Part shown: piece by piece, positions 47,249 to 59,776 of the stretch
Numbering within the stretch: position 1 is the stretch's first letter
Layout of the letters: each line of letters opens with the position of its first letter
Origin: Argopecten irradians
Lineage: Eukaryota; Mollusca; Bivalvia; Pectinida; Pectinidae
Length of the DNA: 64,000 nt
Reading direction: 5' to 3'
Assembly: GCF_041381155.1 (NCBI RefSeq)
Contig: NC_091134.1
Location: 56,121,944-56,185,943, forward strand
Position numbers and translations under genes: made by a program
The notes under the pieces: generated by a model
What the model saw: the letters and a program-made list of their open reading frames with translations, nothing else
What the model was told of the DNA's origin: nothing
Databases searched by the model: none

Positions 47249-48644
47249 GAAAACCAGCATGATATATTATTGCTATTTACAATTCACACTTCACTTATAA
47301 AGTAAAGTACTTACAATACTGTAAATTACATTGTATTAGATAATAGTACACAATATAATAACAATAGTAACAATAACAGTAGCGTTTGATTGTTTTTAAC
47401 AAAGAATATTGAAATGCTGACAACCGAGGTAAATTTATAAAAAATACATTTAATATAAAGAATAGAAAGACATGGTAAATACACAATTTACAAAACTCGA
47501 TCCCTGCTGTGTTACAACCCACTTTGAAAAAATAACGCACCATGGAATTAATAATATTACAAAGTGCGTTAAATATGGTGCAAAATACCGCAGTTTGAGA
47601 TTTTTTCAAAGTGCGTTGAACCTGCACCATATATCCAAAGTTGGTTGTTCCACTGCTACTTTACAATACGTATATCAAAATGATTTAGTAAATTCATATA
47701 AGGACGTGGTTGCTATCGTGAAAAGATGTAAAAAAAACAACTATGTAAAATCCTTAGTATTTGGACAGGGTTAGCAACCTGTCCTTTTATCACACAACAG
47801 AAAATAGATGAAATAAGAAATGCTAATGAGTGAGGGTCATCAGGGTGATTATCTCGTCAATCATTGATAAGCATAATATTTTGCGAGAAATATTTTAGGT
47901 TTTAAAACAGCTGCAACCTTTTCAAACAATTTGATTTTTCCTTGTTTCATGAATGTAAGTCGATGGAAGCTTCCGTTATGTAAACAAATACTACATGTAT
48001 ATATCTTGCTTTGGTATCTTGCTGTCAGAGAAATCAATTTTGAGCTTGGTTTACTCAATAAATATATTTCCCAGGAATACAAGTTAAATGAAACAACACT
48101 AATCACTGGTGATAACAAACTATTCCAGGAGGTGCCAATTTTACGAGTACTGATCATCTAAGCACACATTAAAAGTTAACACACGTTTCATATCTGAATA
48201 AAGAAACCCAAACCATCTGTATTATTTTGTGATTTTGCATATTTTAGCTACATGTATGCAGTATAATTAAAATTGTATAGTCCCATTCCCTGAAATATTA
48301 CATTAATATAAACACCCCACCACGATAGTTGTGAAACAACTATAAATATCGACAAAAATTGTTTCTAAACACGTGTAAGGGGTGTATGAAAACCGATATG
48401 TTAATTGGTAATCCACGTAAATCCCTTCGCCGGAGATGGGAATTATTTTCTGGTCAGATGGTACTATGCTAGATCAGGTTCATAAAACGTAGAAGACATG
48501 GTTTATGTTTAACTAGTGTTACTTTATATAAGTCAAGAGAACCAACAGACTACCCAAAAGAATGCACCTGCCTCTCAATAGTTCTTCCGTATTCTTAGAA
48601 ATATGGTTAAATCTTGCCACATTTACTACTTATCACAGGCGTTT
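47249..48644. other. Intergenic, no gene recognised
   Basis: Overlapping frames of 111 (minus) and 100 (plus) residues at 47295-47774 look like chance frames in AT-rich DNA. Two CAAAGTGCGTT words near 47560 and 47610 flank GGTGCA motifs. A 98-residue minus frame at 47861-48157 is likewise unrecognised. Confidence 0.5.
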
Positions 48645-48910
48645 GGCTCTACATAGAGATCTTACATAGAAATCACATACATTAGTTACGAGTGTAAGAT
48701 TCTATTTATCACATAATTTTTATTAATAGAAAAATAACAAAAAACTTAAATTTCGTCTCTACATAAAAAGTAGAAATCCGAATTCGAAAACTAAATGATG
48801 TCACATTAGTGTTATTACACATGTGTCTTATGATATTTATGCCATTTGTGACATGGCCGTATGACATTGCTGGACGGGCCAGTTATGTGATAAAGATATT
48901 GACTCTGTAT
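48645..48910. repeat. Dispersed repeat, second copy of the 7050-7490 family
   Basis: Shares ACATAGAGATCTTACAT, GAGTGTAAGATTCTAT, TCGTCTCTACATAAAA, GTAGAAATC, GTGTTATTACA and GGGCCAGTTATGTGATAAA in the same order as 7050-7490, with a shorter left part. Confidence 0.75.
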
Positions 48911-49119
48911 ATATGTGTAATACTGTGCCAAGCTCTATCGGCCGGTCATTTAACACAACCTAATTTCAGAAAAAAGTATGATTATTAATAAATTGTATAA
49001 AATGTGAATGAGAATACTCTCAATTGACAGACAAATAATTTATCTTAAATTTGGTATATGACACAAAATATATTATGCCGTATAAATGTCACTAGGTACA
49101 GCAAAAAAAAACATCCTTA
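48911..49119. other. Spacer, nothing recognised
   Basis: AT-rich spacer between a dispersed repeat and a nested foldback. Confidence 0.5.
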
Positions 49120-49267
49120 TTTAAACACTTCGGACACCGTAACGTCCTCCGATAAACACGCCACGGCTTTAATGGATAGCCCAAAAACTGCCACATGTCA
49201 ACAATTCAGCTTCATAAGAAAGAAAGTTTGGTAGAATATCAAGTTACCGGTTTATTCGTTTATTTAT

Positions 49268-49485
49268 CATTATTCTCAATATATTTTGGGGTTATGAAGT
49301 CATAGACAAAAACGGACGGACATAATTTTCATAGACGATTCCGTTTATGAATAATGTCCTCCTGTTTTTTGACGTTCTGTAGGACTGTTTGAAGGACATT
49401 CTTCATAGACGTGAAGCGTCTTTGAAAATTAATGTCCGTCCGTTTTTGTTCATGACTTACAACCCCAAAAGATTTTGAGAATAAT
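49268..49485. mobile_element. 218-bp foldback nested in 49120-50134
   Basis: CATTATTCTCAATATATTTT, GGGGTT and CAAAAACGGACGGACAT are inverted at the right as ATGTCCGTCCGTTTTTG, AACCCC and AAAAGATTTTGAGAATAATG. Arms are ~65 bp; inner TAGACG words also pair. Confidence 0.85.
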
Positions 49486-49764
49486 GCTTATAATTTAATT
49501 TAGATAACTCACTCAGGTACTAATAAGGGATACATTTCGTGTTTTACTTGCTTTTATAATAAAACAAAATTGAGATGCGGCGCAGTGATTTAATCCAATA
49601 ATTCAATTTTCCAATGACCGTGCCGCTTTCAAAATTCCCCACGAAACCCTCTTGTATATATGACGTCATAATACTTGACGTACAATTCTTTCGGTCTATG
49701 AAAAATGACTTCAAAGATCTAACCAATAGAAATGAGTGTAACATACAAAATCAAATTATGTCAA

Positions 49765-49993
49765 AATACCATCCATTTGCTGAACGCAGCTCTTTGAATC
49801 GTACGATTGAAAAATCTCAAACTGCCATGTTAGTATGTGTTTAGCACATTTTTTTTCTCGGTTCTCAAAAATTAATTGACCAATCAACGCCGAGGAAAGA
49901 AATGTACTACACACATACCAACATGGCGGCTTGAAACACACTTTTTAAAAGTTTTTTATTTCAAAAGGCAGCGTTGAGCAAATGGATGGTATT
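49765..49993. mobile_element. 229-bp foldback nested in 49120-50134
   Basis: AATACCATCCATTTGCTGAA and CGCAGC are inverted as GCAGCGTTGAGCAAATGGAT and GGTATT. Inner CTGCCATGTTAGTATGTGTT faces CACATACCAACATGGCGG. Confidence 0.8.
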
Positions 49994-50134
49994 AAGACAT
50001 AAACTAACATACTTGTACCTCTACAAAAACTTTCATTCTTATGAAGCTGAATTGTTGACATGCTGTAGATTTTGAGCTACCAATAAGAGCCCTGGCGTGT
50101 TTATCGGAGGACGTCAAGGTGTTCGAGGTGTTAA

Positions 50135-51272
50135 AATCAGGCTGTTTTCTGCTGTTTTAGAATACCTAATGACATTTATACGGCATGCTATTTATTGTAT
50201 CATATACCAAATTAAAGATAAATTATCTGTCTATCCATTGAGAGTATTCCTATTGTCACAACTTATAAAGTTTGCTAATAATTAAATTAAACTGAGTTAT
50301 AGATATTGACACAGTGTTGCATACACACACAAAGAGAGAGAAAAAAATTCTATAGAACCGCTTTTTTACTGACATATACTTCTTCAATTTGTTATGTGGA
50401 AAGCCCAACATCAGATACGAAAAACTGAATTCACATAAATGTTTTATTACACATTTAACGTACAAATATCTTCTGAACTTCATCGCTGTAGCTGTGTCGG
50501 CCAGTTGGAATTTAGGCCGAACATACGTATTCTGTTTACACACGTTTTGTAAATATTATAAATATATAACAACGCTTACGATCAATGAATGTTGTTTACG
50601 TCAATTTAAAACACAAAGGTTGCTGATTACGCTCAAAAAAGTGCATGTTCTGGACATAACCTTGGATGCGTCTTCGTATCATTGATTTCGAGTTTGGTTT
50701 ATATAAACGCACCAGAACATTAATTTCAATGCATTCATTCAAAAGACGTATTAACAAAAATGTGTGTGTTTTGACTTATATTTAAGCGGACAGACGTAAC
50801 TATAGTGATAAAATCCAACTGTATTATCCATGTTCAACGTTAAATATAGGTATTTGAAAACAGACTTCCCTGTACTCGAAGTTGTTTTCCACATAACAAA
50901 ATTATTTGAAATACTGTATGTATAATTAACATAGTTTACGTAGTATACGGATTACTTTTTCAGAGACATGAACCATTCTTTTAGGTATCACGCAAGTCTA
51001 ATATTTCGAGTCCCTGTACCCCCATGTCTATGTCTGAGAGAATGGGATTAGTGTGAATCAACTTTCTTTAGCGGCTACTTAATTTGGCTATTTTCATTTT
51101 AAAAAATCGCGAAGATTAATATTCGCGGATTGAAAAACTAAATGGAAATTCCTAAATAAATAGTGATGTAAACGGTTATTCGCGGAGATAAACTTTCTCG
51201 AATTTACTTGTAACGCGAAATTCACGGACGTATATCACACGCGAAAGAAAGCTGGTTTACAGTATAAATGTT
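50135..51272. other. Intergenic, no gene recognised
   Basis: AT-rich. Frames of 95 (minus) and 98 (plus) residues overlap at 50256-50685 and have no recognisable domain. A stretch rich in TTCGCGGA/CGCGAA words occurs at 51105-51250. Confidence 0.5.
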
Positions 51273-53727
51273 AACTACAGGTATATTGGACATAGCTAGT
51301 ACCGTATTCAACCCAATAAGCGTCCAGGGATTTTGAAAAATTGAAAAATGAAAAGGTGCTAATAAAACGTGACGAAATTATTGCGAATCTATACAAATTT
51401 GTGTAGTTTTGGTCTTAATTATGCGTGGACAATTGAAATCGAGGCCTTAAAAAGGGGGAGGGGCGCTTATAGGGACATGGGCGCTTAATGCGTCGAATAC
51501 GGTATCATGGGAACCAGACGAATATATACACATCACATGTCCCTAAAGTATCTTGAGAAGGAAGGAATAGTAGATGTGTTTTGGTTGTCTTTGTTGATAA
51601 ATGGAACGTTTTGTCACTGTAAATGTGTGCTATAGAGATCATTGCTCATAATTTATAGTTCTCCGTTAGCCCCAGCATTGGTACCATCTGTATTCCTAAA
51701 AACGTGAAATACCCCCTTAATACCCCATTGATGCTATTTTTAACGTTACTGTCATGAAAGATAAATGTTCTTTTCATGTTCAAACAAAATAAAATAATAA
51801 ATATCTTTGCAGTTTCTGGTTAAAAGTATGGGTAATAACTATACACTTATAATTCAGACAAGCTAAGGTGACATTGGCGTAAGTAATTAAAAAATCGAGA
51901 AATGGGAAAAAAACCCAAAAAACGATGGAATCTGAAGATACATATCCATACCCAATCAAAAGAATCGGAGTTTTTAATTACTAATTTAACTAAATTTCTA
52001 AGTAGAGACCTAAGCAGGACAAAACTGTATAAGAATTAATTTTTATAAAATTTGAATTTTAAGTATTTAACGGAAAAAACAAAATTCACTGAAAATAGAT
52101 TTTGTTATGGCACAAGTAGGGTTCAAAATGTTGGAATGATTTAAAAGTGAATTATTTAATTTCTAACATTTCTATGTAAAATAATATTCGCCAAAAGTAT
52201 GACAATATGCTGTAGGAACAAAATCACTGTCAACTTTACAATGAGAAGCTATTTTTTTTCATTTTCAAGTGTACAAAATACGACTTTCTTATCTTAGTAG
52301 AAAAGGGTTTTTCTCTCTCTATTTTCTCTGCTATAAGTGAGATGTACGACAAGGGTCACATAAAAACGTACTTTTACGTGCGATTTACGTTCGTAACTTC
52401 CGGAACAGAACATGATATTAAAGTTATATATGCCGTAATTTTCGCACTTTTTAATATTTATTCACCACCAGCAATTACGAACATTTTGACAATTATAATA
52501 CTAACAACGCATATGTTTTAATTTTAGAAGCACAAATAAGAGCTAAAATGATTTTTGGCAATACTACCAAAATCATTATATTGCCATGTAAAGTGGAGTG
52601 AAATGAGTACATACGGTAAGACCATGAACCTAAATTTTATTTCATATTTTACCAGTGATCTTAGTAATTGTAAAGTGACATATGCAGGTTATGTTTGTCC
52701 TTTGAATGATTTTCACAGCTTAACTCATCAAACCTTACGGTTTTCAATATACAACCGAAGAAAACGCATCATGTTGAAGCTATATGTGCCATAAATGGGC
52801 GAAAGTCTCGATTGGCTATCCTTTCTTCGGTAATCGATTATTAACCATATGGTTTGGTGAACTAAGCCATGAAAATCATTCAAAGAAAGATAGTAGCATG
52901 TTTTATGCCTTAAGAACGTTAGTTACAACACAGACGTTTTGCACTGTAAACGTTCTAATCTCTTATGCTTGACGTTTGTTTAGAAGAAAATCTATCTGCA
53001 GAAGTAATCTTACAATTAATAATAACACTATAAACATATGAAATGGAATTACAGTCCATACAACTTGGCTTCAAGTTCTGGTCATATACACTTTAGACGT
53101 AAATATGATGATTTTGGAAGTACTGTCAGAACGCATTTTGAGCTCTTATTTGTCTGTGTACAATTAGAATGAATTGTAAGTATTAAAATTCTCAAAACGT
53201 TGTTAACCTTTGGTGGCGAAAATCAAGGAAAGCTCTTGTAGATTTAAAAAAAATTAGAAGAAACATTGTTAGTTTACAGTGAAAATGTTCAATATCAACA
53301 AACATTCTAAAAATCAGATTTATAAGGCATTCGAATGAAAGCTTAAAACGTAGATCTTTTTTTCAACATAAACTATTCATATCTAGACTGAGGCATACAT
53401 TTAGCGATGTCAAGGTTGAATGGGAGTGGTGCAACAATCCTCTTAACACCGATAACAAAACTCCAAAACTGTTGAAAAAAATGGAAACTGAAACCTTTTT
53501 TTTTGACAAATTACGGAGGAGCTATTTATAGAAACACTAATCATACAATACTAGAAAATTACTCCCATGTTTAATAAATTACAAAAAGGCAGTTTTTCAA
53601 ACCTAATTCAAATATTATCAATGGAGTATTGTTTTAGTTTTAAGATTTTTTCTGAATTTGAATTACATGTACTGTATCAGAGAAACTATGATATTTTATG
53701 ACACATGCTTGTCATTTGTTATCGTTC
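51273..53727. repeat. Tandem segmental duplication, copy 1 (~2.45 kb)
   Basis: From AACTACAGG (51273) to GTTATCGTTC (53727) the sequence recurs at 53728-56010 with high identity. Compared with copy 2 it keeps ~125 bp near 52340-52465 and ~45 bp near 52730-52775. It begins with a MITE (51300-51504). Paired 62-residue frames (52784-52972 here, 55068-55256 in copy 2) are duplicates of each other and not evidence of a gene. Confidence 0.95.
51300..51504. mobile_element. 205-bp MITE (TACCGTATTC ends), copy 2
   Basis: TACCGTATTCAACCCAATAA at the left faces TTAATGCGTCGAATACGGTA at the right, with TA at both ends (Tc1/mariner-type target). Same family as 16455-16712; duplicated again at 53749-53942 as part of the segmental duplication. 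Confidence 0.85.
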
Positions 53728-56010
53728 AAACTACAGGTTATTAGCTAGTACCGTATTCAACCCAATAAGCGTCCAGGGATTTTGAAAAATTGAAAAATGA
53801 AAAGGTGCATGACAAAATTATTGCGAAAATACAAATTTGTGTAGTTTTGGTCTTAATTATGCGTGGACAATTGAAATCGAGGCCTTAAAAAGGGGGAGGG
53901 GCGCTTATAGGGACATGGGCGCTTAATGCGTCGAATACGGTATCATGGGAACCAGACGAATATATACACATCACATGTCCCTAAAGTATCTTGAGAAGGA
54001 AGGAATAGTAGATGTGTTTTGGTTGTCTTTGTTGATAAATGGATACATTTTGTCACTGTAAATGTGTGCTATAGAGATCATTGCTCATAATTTATAGTTC
54101 TCCGTTAGCCCCAGCATTGGTACCATCTGTATTCCTAAAAACGTGAAATACCCCCTTAATACCCCATTGATGCTATTTTTAACGTTACTGTCATGAAAGA
54201 TAAATGCTCTTTTCATGTTCAAACAAAAGAAAATAATAGATATCTTTGCAGTTTCTGTGTTTCAAGTATGGGTAATAACTACACACGTATAATTCAGACA
54301 AGCTAAGGTGACATTGGCGTAAGTAATAAAGAAATCGAGAAATGAAAGGGAAAAAAAACAAATAAAAACGATGGAATCTGAAGATACATATCCATACCCA
54401 ATCAAAAGAATCGGAGTTTTTAATTACTAATTTAACTAAATTTCTAAGTAGAGACCTAAGCAGAATTAATTTTCATAAAATTTGAATTTTAAGTATTAAA
54501 CAGAAGAAAAAAACTGTCTAACAAAATTTAATGAAAATAGTTTTTGTTCTGGCATAAGTAGGGTTCAAAATTTTGGAATGATTTAAAAGTTAATGATTTA
54601 ATTTCTAACATTTCTATGGAAAATAATATTCGCCAAAAGTATGGCAATATGTTGTAGGAACAAAAGCACTGTTAACTTTACAATGAGAAACTATTTTTTT
54701 TCCATTTTTCAAGTGTACAAAATATGACTTTCTTATCTTAGTAGAAAAGTCTTTTTTTTTCTCTCTTTTCTCTGCTAAAAATTTTCCACCACCAGCAATT
54801 ACTAACATTTTGACAATTATAATACTTACAACTCATGTGTTTTTATTTTACAAGTACAAATAAGAGCTAAAATGGTTTTTGGCAATACTACCAAAATCAT
54901 TATATTGCCATGTAAAGTGCAGTGAAATGAGTACATACGGTAAGACCATGAATCTAAATTTCATTTCATATATTTTACCAGTGATCTTAGTAATTGTAAA
55001 GTGACATATGCAGGTATGTTTGTCCTTTGAATGATTTTCACAGCTTAACGCATCATGTTGAAGCTATATGTGCCATAAATGGACGAAAGTTTCGATTGGC
55101 TATCCTTTCTTCGGTAATCGAATATTAACCATATGGTTTGGTGAACTAAGCCATGAAAATCATTCAAAGAAAGATAGTAGCATGTTTTATGCCTTAAGAA
55201 CGTTAGTTACAACACAGACGTTTTGCACTGTAAACGTTCTAATCTCTTATGCTTGACGTTTGTTTAGAAGAAAATCTATCTGCAGAAGTAATCTTACAAT
55301 TAATAATAACACTATAAACATATGAAATGGAATTACAGACCATACAACTTGGCTTCAAGGTCTGGTCATATACACTTTAGACGTAAATATGATGATTTTG
55401 GAAGTACTGTCAGAACGCATTTTGAGCTCTTATTTGTCTGTGTACAATTAGAATGAATTGTAAGTATTAAAATTCTCAAAACGTTGTTAACCTTTGGTGG
55501 CGAAAATCAAGGAAAGCTCTTGTAGATTTAAAAAAAATAGAAGAAACATTGTTAGTTTACAGTGAAAATGTTCAATATCAACAAACATTTTAAAAATCAG
55601 ATTTATAAGGCATTCGAATGAAAGCTTAAAACGTAGATCTTTTTTTCAACATAAACTATTCATATCTAGACTGAGGCATACATTTAGCGATGTCAAGGTT
55701 GAATGGGAGTGGTGCAACAATCCTCTTAACACCGATAACAAAACTCCAAAACTGTTGAAAAAAATGGAAACTGAAACCTTTTTTTTTGACAAATTACGGA
55801 GGAGCTATTTATAGAAACACTAATCATACAATACTAGAAAATTACTCCCATGTTTAATAAATTACAAAAAGGCAGTTTTTCAAACCTAATTCAAATATTA
55901 TCAATGGAGTATTGTTTTAGTTTTAAGATTTTTTCTGAATTTGAATTACATGTACTGTATCAGAGAAACTATGATATTTTATGACACATGCTTGTCATTT
56001 GTTATCGTTC
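53728..56010. repeat. Tandem segmental duplication, copy 2 (~2.28 kb)
   Basis: Same order as copy 1 from AACTACAGG to GTTATCGTTC. The deletion near 54775 lacks the ~125 bp that ends in TTTATTCACCACCAGC in copy 1. The second deletion, at about 55048, falls between short repeats (CTTAACTCATCA in copy 1, CTTAACGCATCA here), consistent with slippage. Remaining identity by eye is well above 95%. Confidence 0.95.
53749..53942. mobile_element. 194-bp MITE (TACCGTATTC ends), copy 3
   Basis: Carried within duplication copy 2. It lacks ~10 bp (around AATAAAACG) found in the 51300 copy. Confidence 0.85.
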
Positions 56011-59000
56011 TACTTATTGTTGACTTTTGTCATGAAAAAAAATTAATTTAAGAATCAAGTTTCAGAATAATATTTTTATACGTGAATTTCTAAAAAAAAA
56101 GATAGAAATGGGTGAATCACTTGTATAATAATTTACATGGCTAAAAACCTGGGTTCACTGTTTGGACATATCCAAGATTTGATGTTGGAAATATTGTATC
56201 TTATCAAAATACACCTGACTGCAAATTATTATGCTTATCGACAAATGATCACCTGATGATGAAAAATAAAAAGTAAAGGTGCTTACCTTTAGAGAATGAC
56301 ACACAGGCACACCGAAGCGAAGAGTCATGGCCGAAGAATGAAACTTCAGTGACAATTAGACTAGGTTATAGATGTGTGCTAGACGTTGAAATGATTGTTG
56401 TTAGTAATTTATAAACGTTATTAAATAACGTAATGTACATATCACTTGAACGAATACACAAGAACACCGGACATATAGAACAAACAACAGATGTTTAAAG
56501 CAAAATATAAGTATTTTATAAAGTTATTAGGAGTTTAAAAACAGCTCCAACAAAACCAAAAGTATAAAAGTTTAAGAAGACTTGAGAACCCTTAATGATG
56601 CAAAATGTGGCAATAAAGTAGAAACGTAGGCAAATTTAAAGATTGGGGGATAATTCGTAATTTTCCTCATGTGAATTTTCCCTTTTAACACAATCTTGAT
56701 GTCGTAGCCAATATTTAAAACATATCAAAAACAAAAGATCTGTTTATGCTATGGCATATATTATGTGTAAGTGAGGGAATAAGTGTGATTGAAAGTGCGA
56801 ACGCAAAAAAGTCTCCTCATGTGTATTTTGTTCCTATGCTTATTAAAGATAAACATATTTTTAAGATCTGATTCAGGCTTCATTGGAATTCGCCGATGAC
56901 CTACTTTGATGTAAATCTGGTGTTTTGTCAAAGCATCTGAGAGTGAATCTGTGAAGTACTGTATAGTTATTGATATTACTTGCGGTTTGAATTTTCATCC
57001 AAATTTACGAAATACACCTCCCCACATTCGTTTTCATAAATTATTATAAACATGGCACTTTTAGATGCCATAAAAATGAAATTGAATCCCAAAAATATGC
57101 TCCCGCGAAAAAGTCTCAAACAAGACATCGCATTCTCCAAAAGTCTAAGCTGTGACTGCCCTAAACTACAATCACTTCCACCACCGAGGAGTATATGGGG
57201 TCTGATCATGCAAGGTAAAGAGATTGATTGCACATATATCCCAGGAATAAGCTCACACAACGTTCATTACAAGTATGCATTCTACATGCTTAATCAGTAC
57301 GATTCACACTAGTATCTGCTTGTTCATGGGACAGTTGAACCAATGCGAATCAAGGTAAGCAAATAGTATGCACATAACACGTATAATTATCAAGTGTAAA
57401 TCATGTACGTGCTACACGCACCGCCGTAGAAGTTTCGATTGTAACAAAAGGTATACTTAAGTAAAAAGACTCGTGTAGTAATGTGTTGCGCTATCATTTA
57501 CCACAGAGGGCATAACCAAGTATACTTGAGTGTTTCGCGACCCTAACATAGCCGAAACGCAGTGAGTATTTTTCACGCACTAAGACCACTATATCATGTA
57601 TGCGTGCTTCTATACGAGTACTGAAACGATACTTACACAAACCAAACTTTAAATTCTCCCAACGGTTTTCAAGTATGGCGGGTTGTCACCTCCGCTAAAA
57701 TCTAAAACTCCGTGTTAGGGATCAACCAACTAAATAAAGAAAGACCTTCGAAATGGCCCCTGTGTATACAAGATTGAGGCCAGGATAGAATTTTAACCCG
57801 GCCGCTGATTGGCTGGCTAATTATGAATTTCAAAAGTAAAAATGTTTTCTGACAGGTAATTATTCCTAGATAACCATGATATGAATTTGGAAATTCATAT
57901 TAAGATTTAGGTTCAAAATATCAACTTTGATAATGAATAGGTAAAAGCATTAGAATTTCAGGATTTTTTAGTGCAAAATGCGCCTGATTTCAATAAAGCT
58001 ACCCTGGTTGGAGTTTGAGCAGAAGGACCCAAACTTTTTTTTCCATTTAGTGTTATATGAGAACCTAGACTTTAATTATAGAACACAACAGCTAACTAAT
58101 ATTCCTTTGTTTTAATAATACAGTACAAAACTTTAACAAAGTTTAACACTGTGGTCTATGTAAAATCATTTAGTTGGTTGCTCTCTATTAGGTTTATATC
58201 GCCTCGGTACGGACTGTAACATGGAAGCAAGTCAACACGCCATAGCAATGTTAGTACATGCAAAAATAGCGCTGCGTTCAGGTCGCCATGGGCTACGGAT
58301 ACACATCTAGTAAGAGTCACGCGCGTGTCCATTCCAGGCAATTAGTGCATCGCACTCTCGATGGGTCTTTTTACAATCGTTGTACGGACGTCACACTTGA
58401 TTGCTATACGCCTGATAAGTACATACTCCTTCACCGCTTCATTTGTCCCATGTACACATATTTATGCATTTTGCCTGTTTGCATAACACTTACATCGCAC
58501 GTTGCGTAATACTTATTCCAGGGGTATCACTAAAGTTCATTTTAAACTGTTCTTGCAGAATCAGATCTAGGAATCTCCATGGTTAAATTAATGGCAGCTT
58601 GAGACAACAGCGGTTTGGACTTCTGGATAAGACCACAAGAAGTGATAAACCCTAAAGACATTGGATGGGAGTATACCGCTCATCAAAATCGCGCGTACTT
58701 ACAACACGTTATAAAGAAAGAACACTGAAAATTAGCAGCAGTATTTAAGCTTTAATATTGCACTGGGTGAAGAGTTGTTTTAAGGCTTCACACCAAATAA
58801 GGATCAAAGAATTTAAATTCACAAAAAAATATGTTTTAAAAGTTCCCACAAAGCTAACCTCGTTGATTGTGCCTAGTGTTTGTACATGTTTTCTTTTAAC
58901 CGAAATTTATCAGACGCAAGAGTCTTTTGCAGAAACAAAGGGATTTTACTCGCGAAGTATAATGTACATTACATTATTATACCCATCAGACAAATGACCA

Positions 59001-59220
59001 ACGAGCTTAAATAAACAAAGGTTTAACAAGTGGACAAGTTGTCTACAAAATGAAAGTTGCAGATCGCTGTCCGATGTCGATCTAGGTACTACTTAAGTAT
59101 ACCATATTATGATATAGCATTGTTATTTGGTCACTAGTAGATCACTAATTATGTTTGCCGAAATTCGTCCACATCCCCTATCTATATTACAACATGTTTT
59201 ATTGACGATTGCCCGTTTGA
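56011..59220. other. Intergenic; one weak exon candidate, no gene recognised
   Basis: A minus-strand stretch at about 56300-56350 is richer in GC than its surroundings and ends in AAAG|GTAAGC, a good donor; read in the frame ahead of it (FFGHDSSLRCACVSFSK) it is open, but I find no partner exon and no family. An 86-residue plus frame (57052-57312) overlaps a 94-residue minus frame; neither is recognised. The rest shows only AT-rich DNA and a few palindromic TACATGTA words. Confidence 0.4.
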
Positions 59221-59776
59221 GGCTGTAAAATTACAACTACCTGATTGAATAAGTTGAACATTTATAAATTGACGAAGTGTACATGACCGATAATGGCGGG
59301 CAGGGCAAGGTATCGGCATGATGGGATATTGGTGAATTCCAGTTTGATCTTTAGTTCAGCTTTGATTTATATTGCAGCGATGACGTGACAAACAATAAAA
59401 CGTAGACCATGTTCCCGCGTTGTTTTCCGTATACAGACAATTATACCTGAAGTCATGCTTTCAAGACAACATGTAACGTTCATTTGTATATTCGGAAATG
59501 AAATTTGAAGACTGATTATTATATTATTGACTGTATTTACCTGGAAGTGTCGAATTGACGACAGGCTGTGTTTTATTTGTTGTCACAGTATCGCTGCAAT
59601 ATCAAACAAAGCTGGACAAAAAGTAAAGATCGATACCTTGTCTTGTCCACCGTAAACGGTCATGTACACTTTGTCAATTTATAACTGTACAACTACATAA
59701 TAGTAAACGGTCATGTACACTTTGTCAATTTATAACTGTACAACTTATTTAATGAGGTTGTTGTAATGTGACAGCC
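59221..59776. mobile_element. 556-bp foldback MITE with ~190-bp arms
   Basis: GGCTGTAAAATTACAAC faces GTTGTAATGTGACAGCC. Inward, AATAAGTTG, ATAAATTGACGAAGTGTACA, TGACCG, AAGGTATCG and GCAGCGATGACGTGACAA each have an inverted partner in the right arm. The right arm also has a 51-bp tandem duplication (units starting at 59652 and 59703). Confidence 0.8.

Larger units (their letters stand above)
49120..50134. mobile_element. ~1.0-kb element with ~115-bp terminal inverted repeats, hosting two further foldbacks
   Basis: The left arm (49121-49247: TTAAACACTTCGGACACC, ACGTCCTCCGATAAACACGC and CAACAATTCAGCTTCATAAG) is inverted at 50020-50134 with scattered mismatches. TTAA occurs at both outer ends. 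Two independent foldbacks lie inside (49268-49485 and 49765-49993). No transposase. A 66-residue and other frames inside are not credible genes. Confidence 0.8.

Noticed and set aside
52784-55256. Two near-identical 62-residue frames (MCHKW...LISYA)
   Set aside because: Their conservation reflects the recent segmental duplication, not selection.
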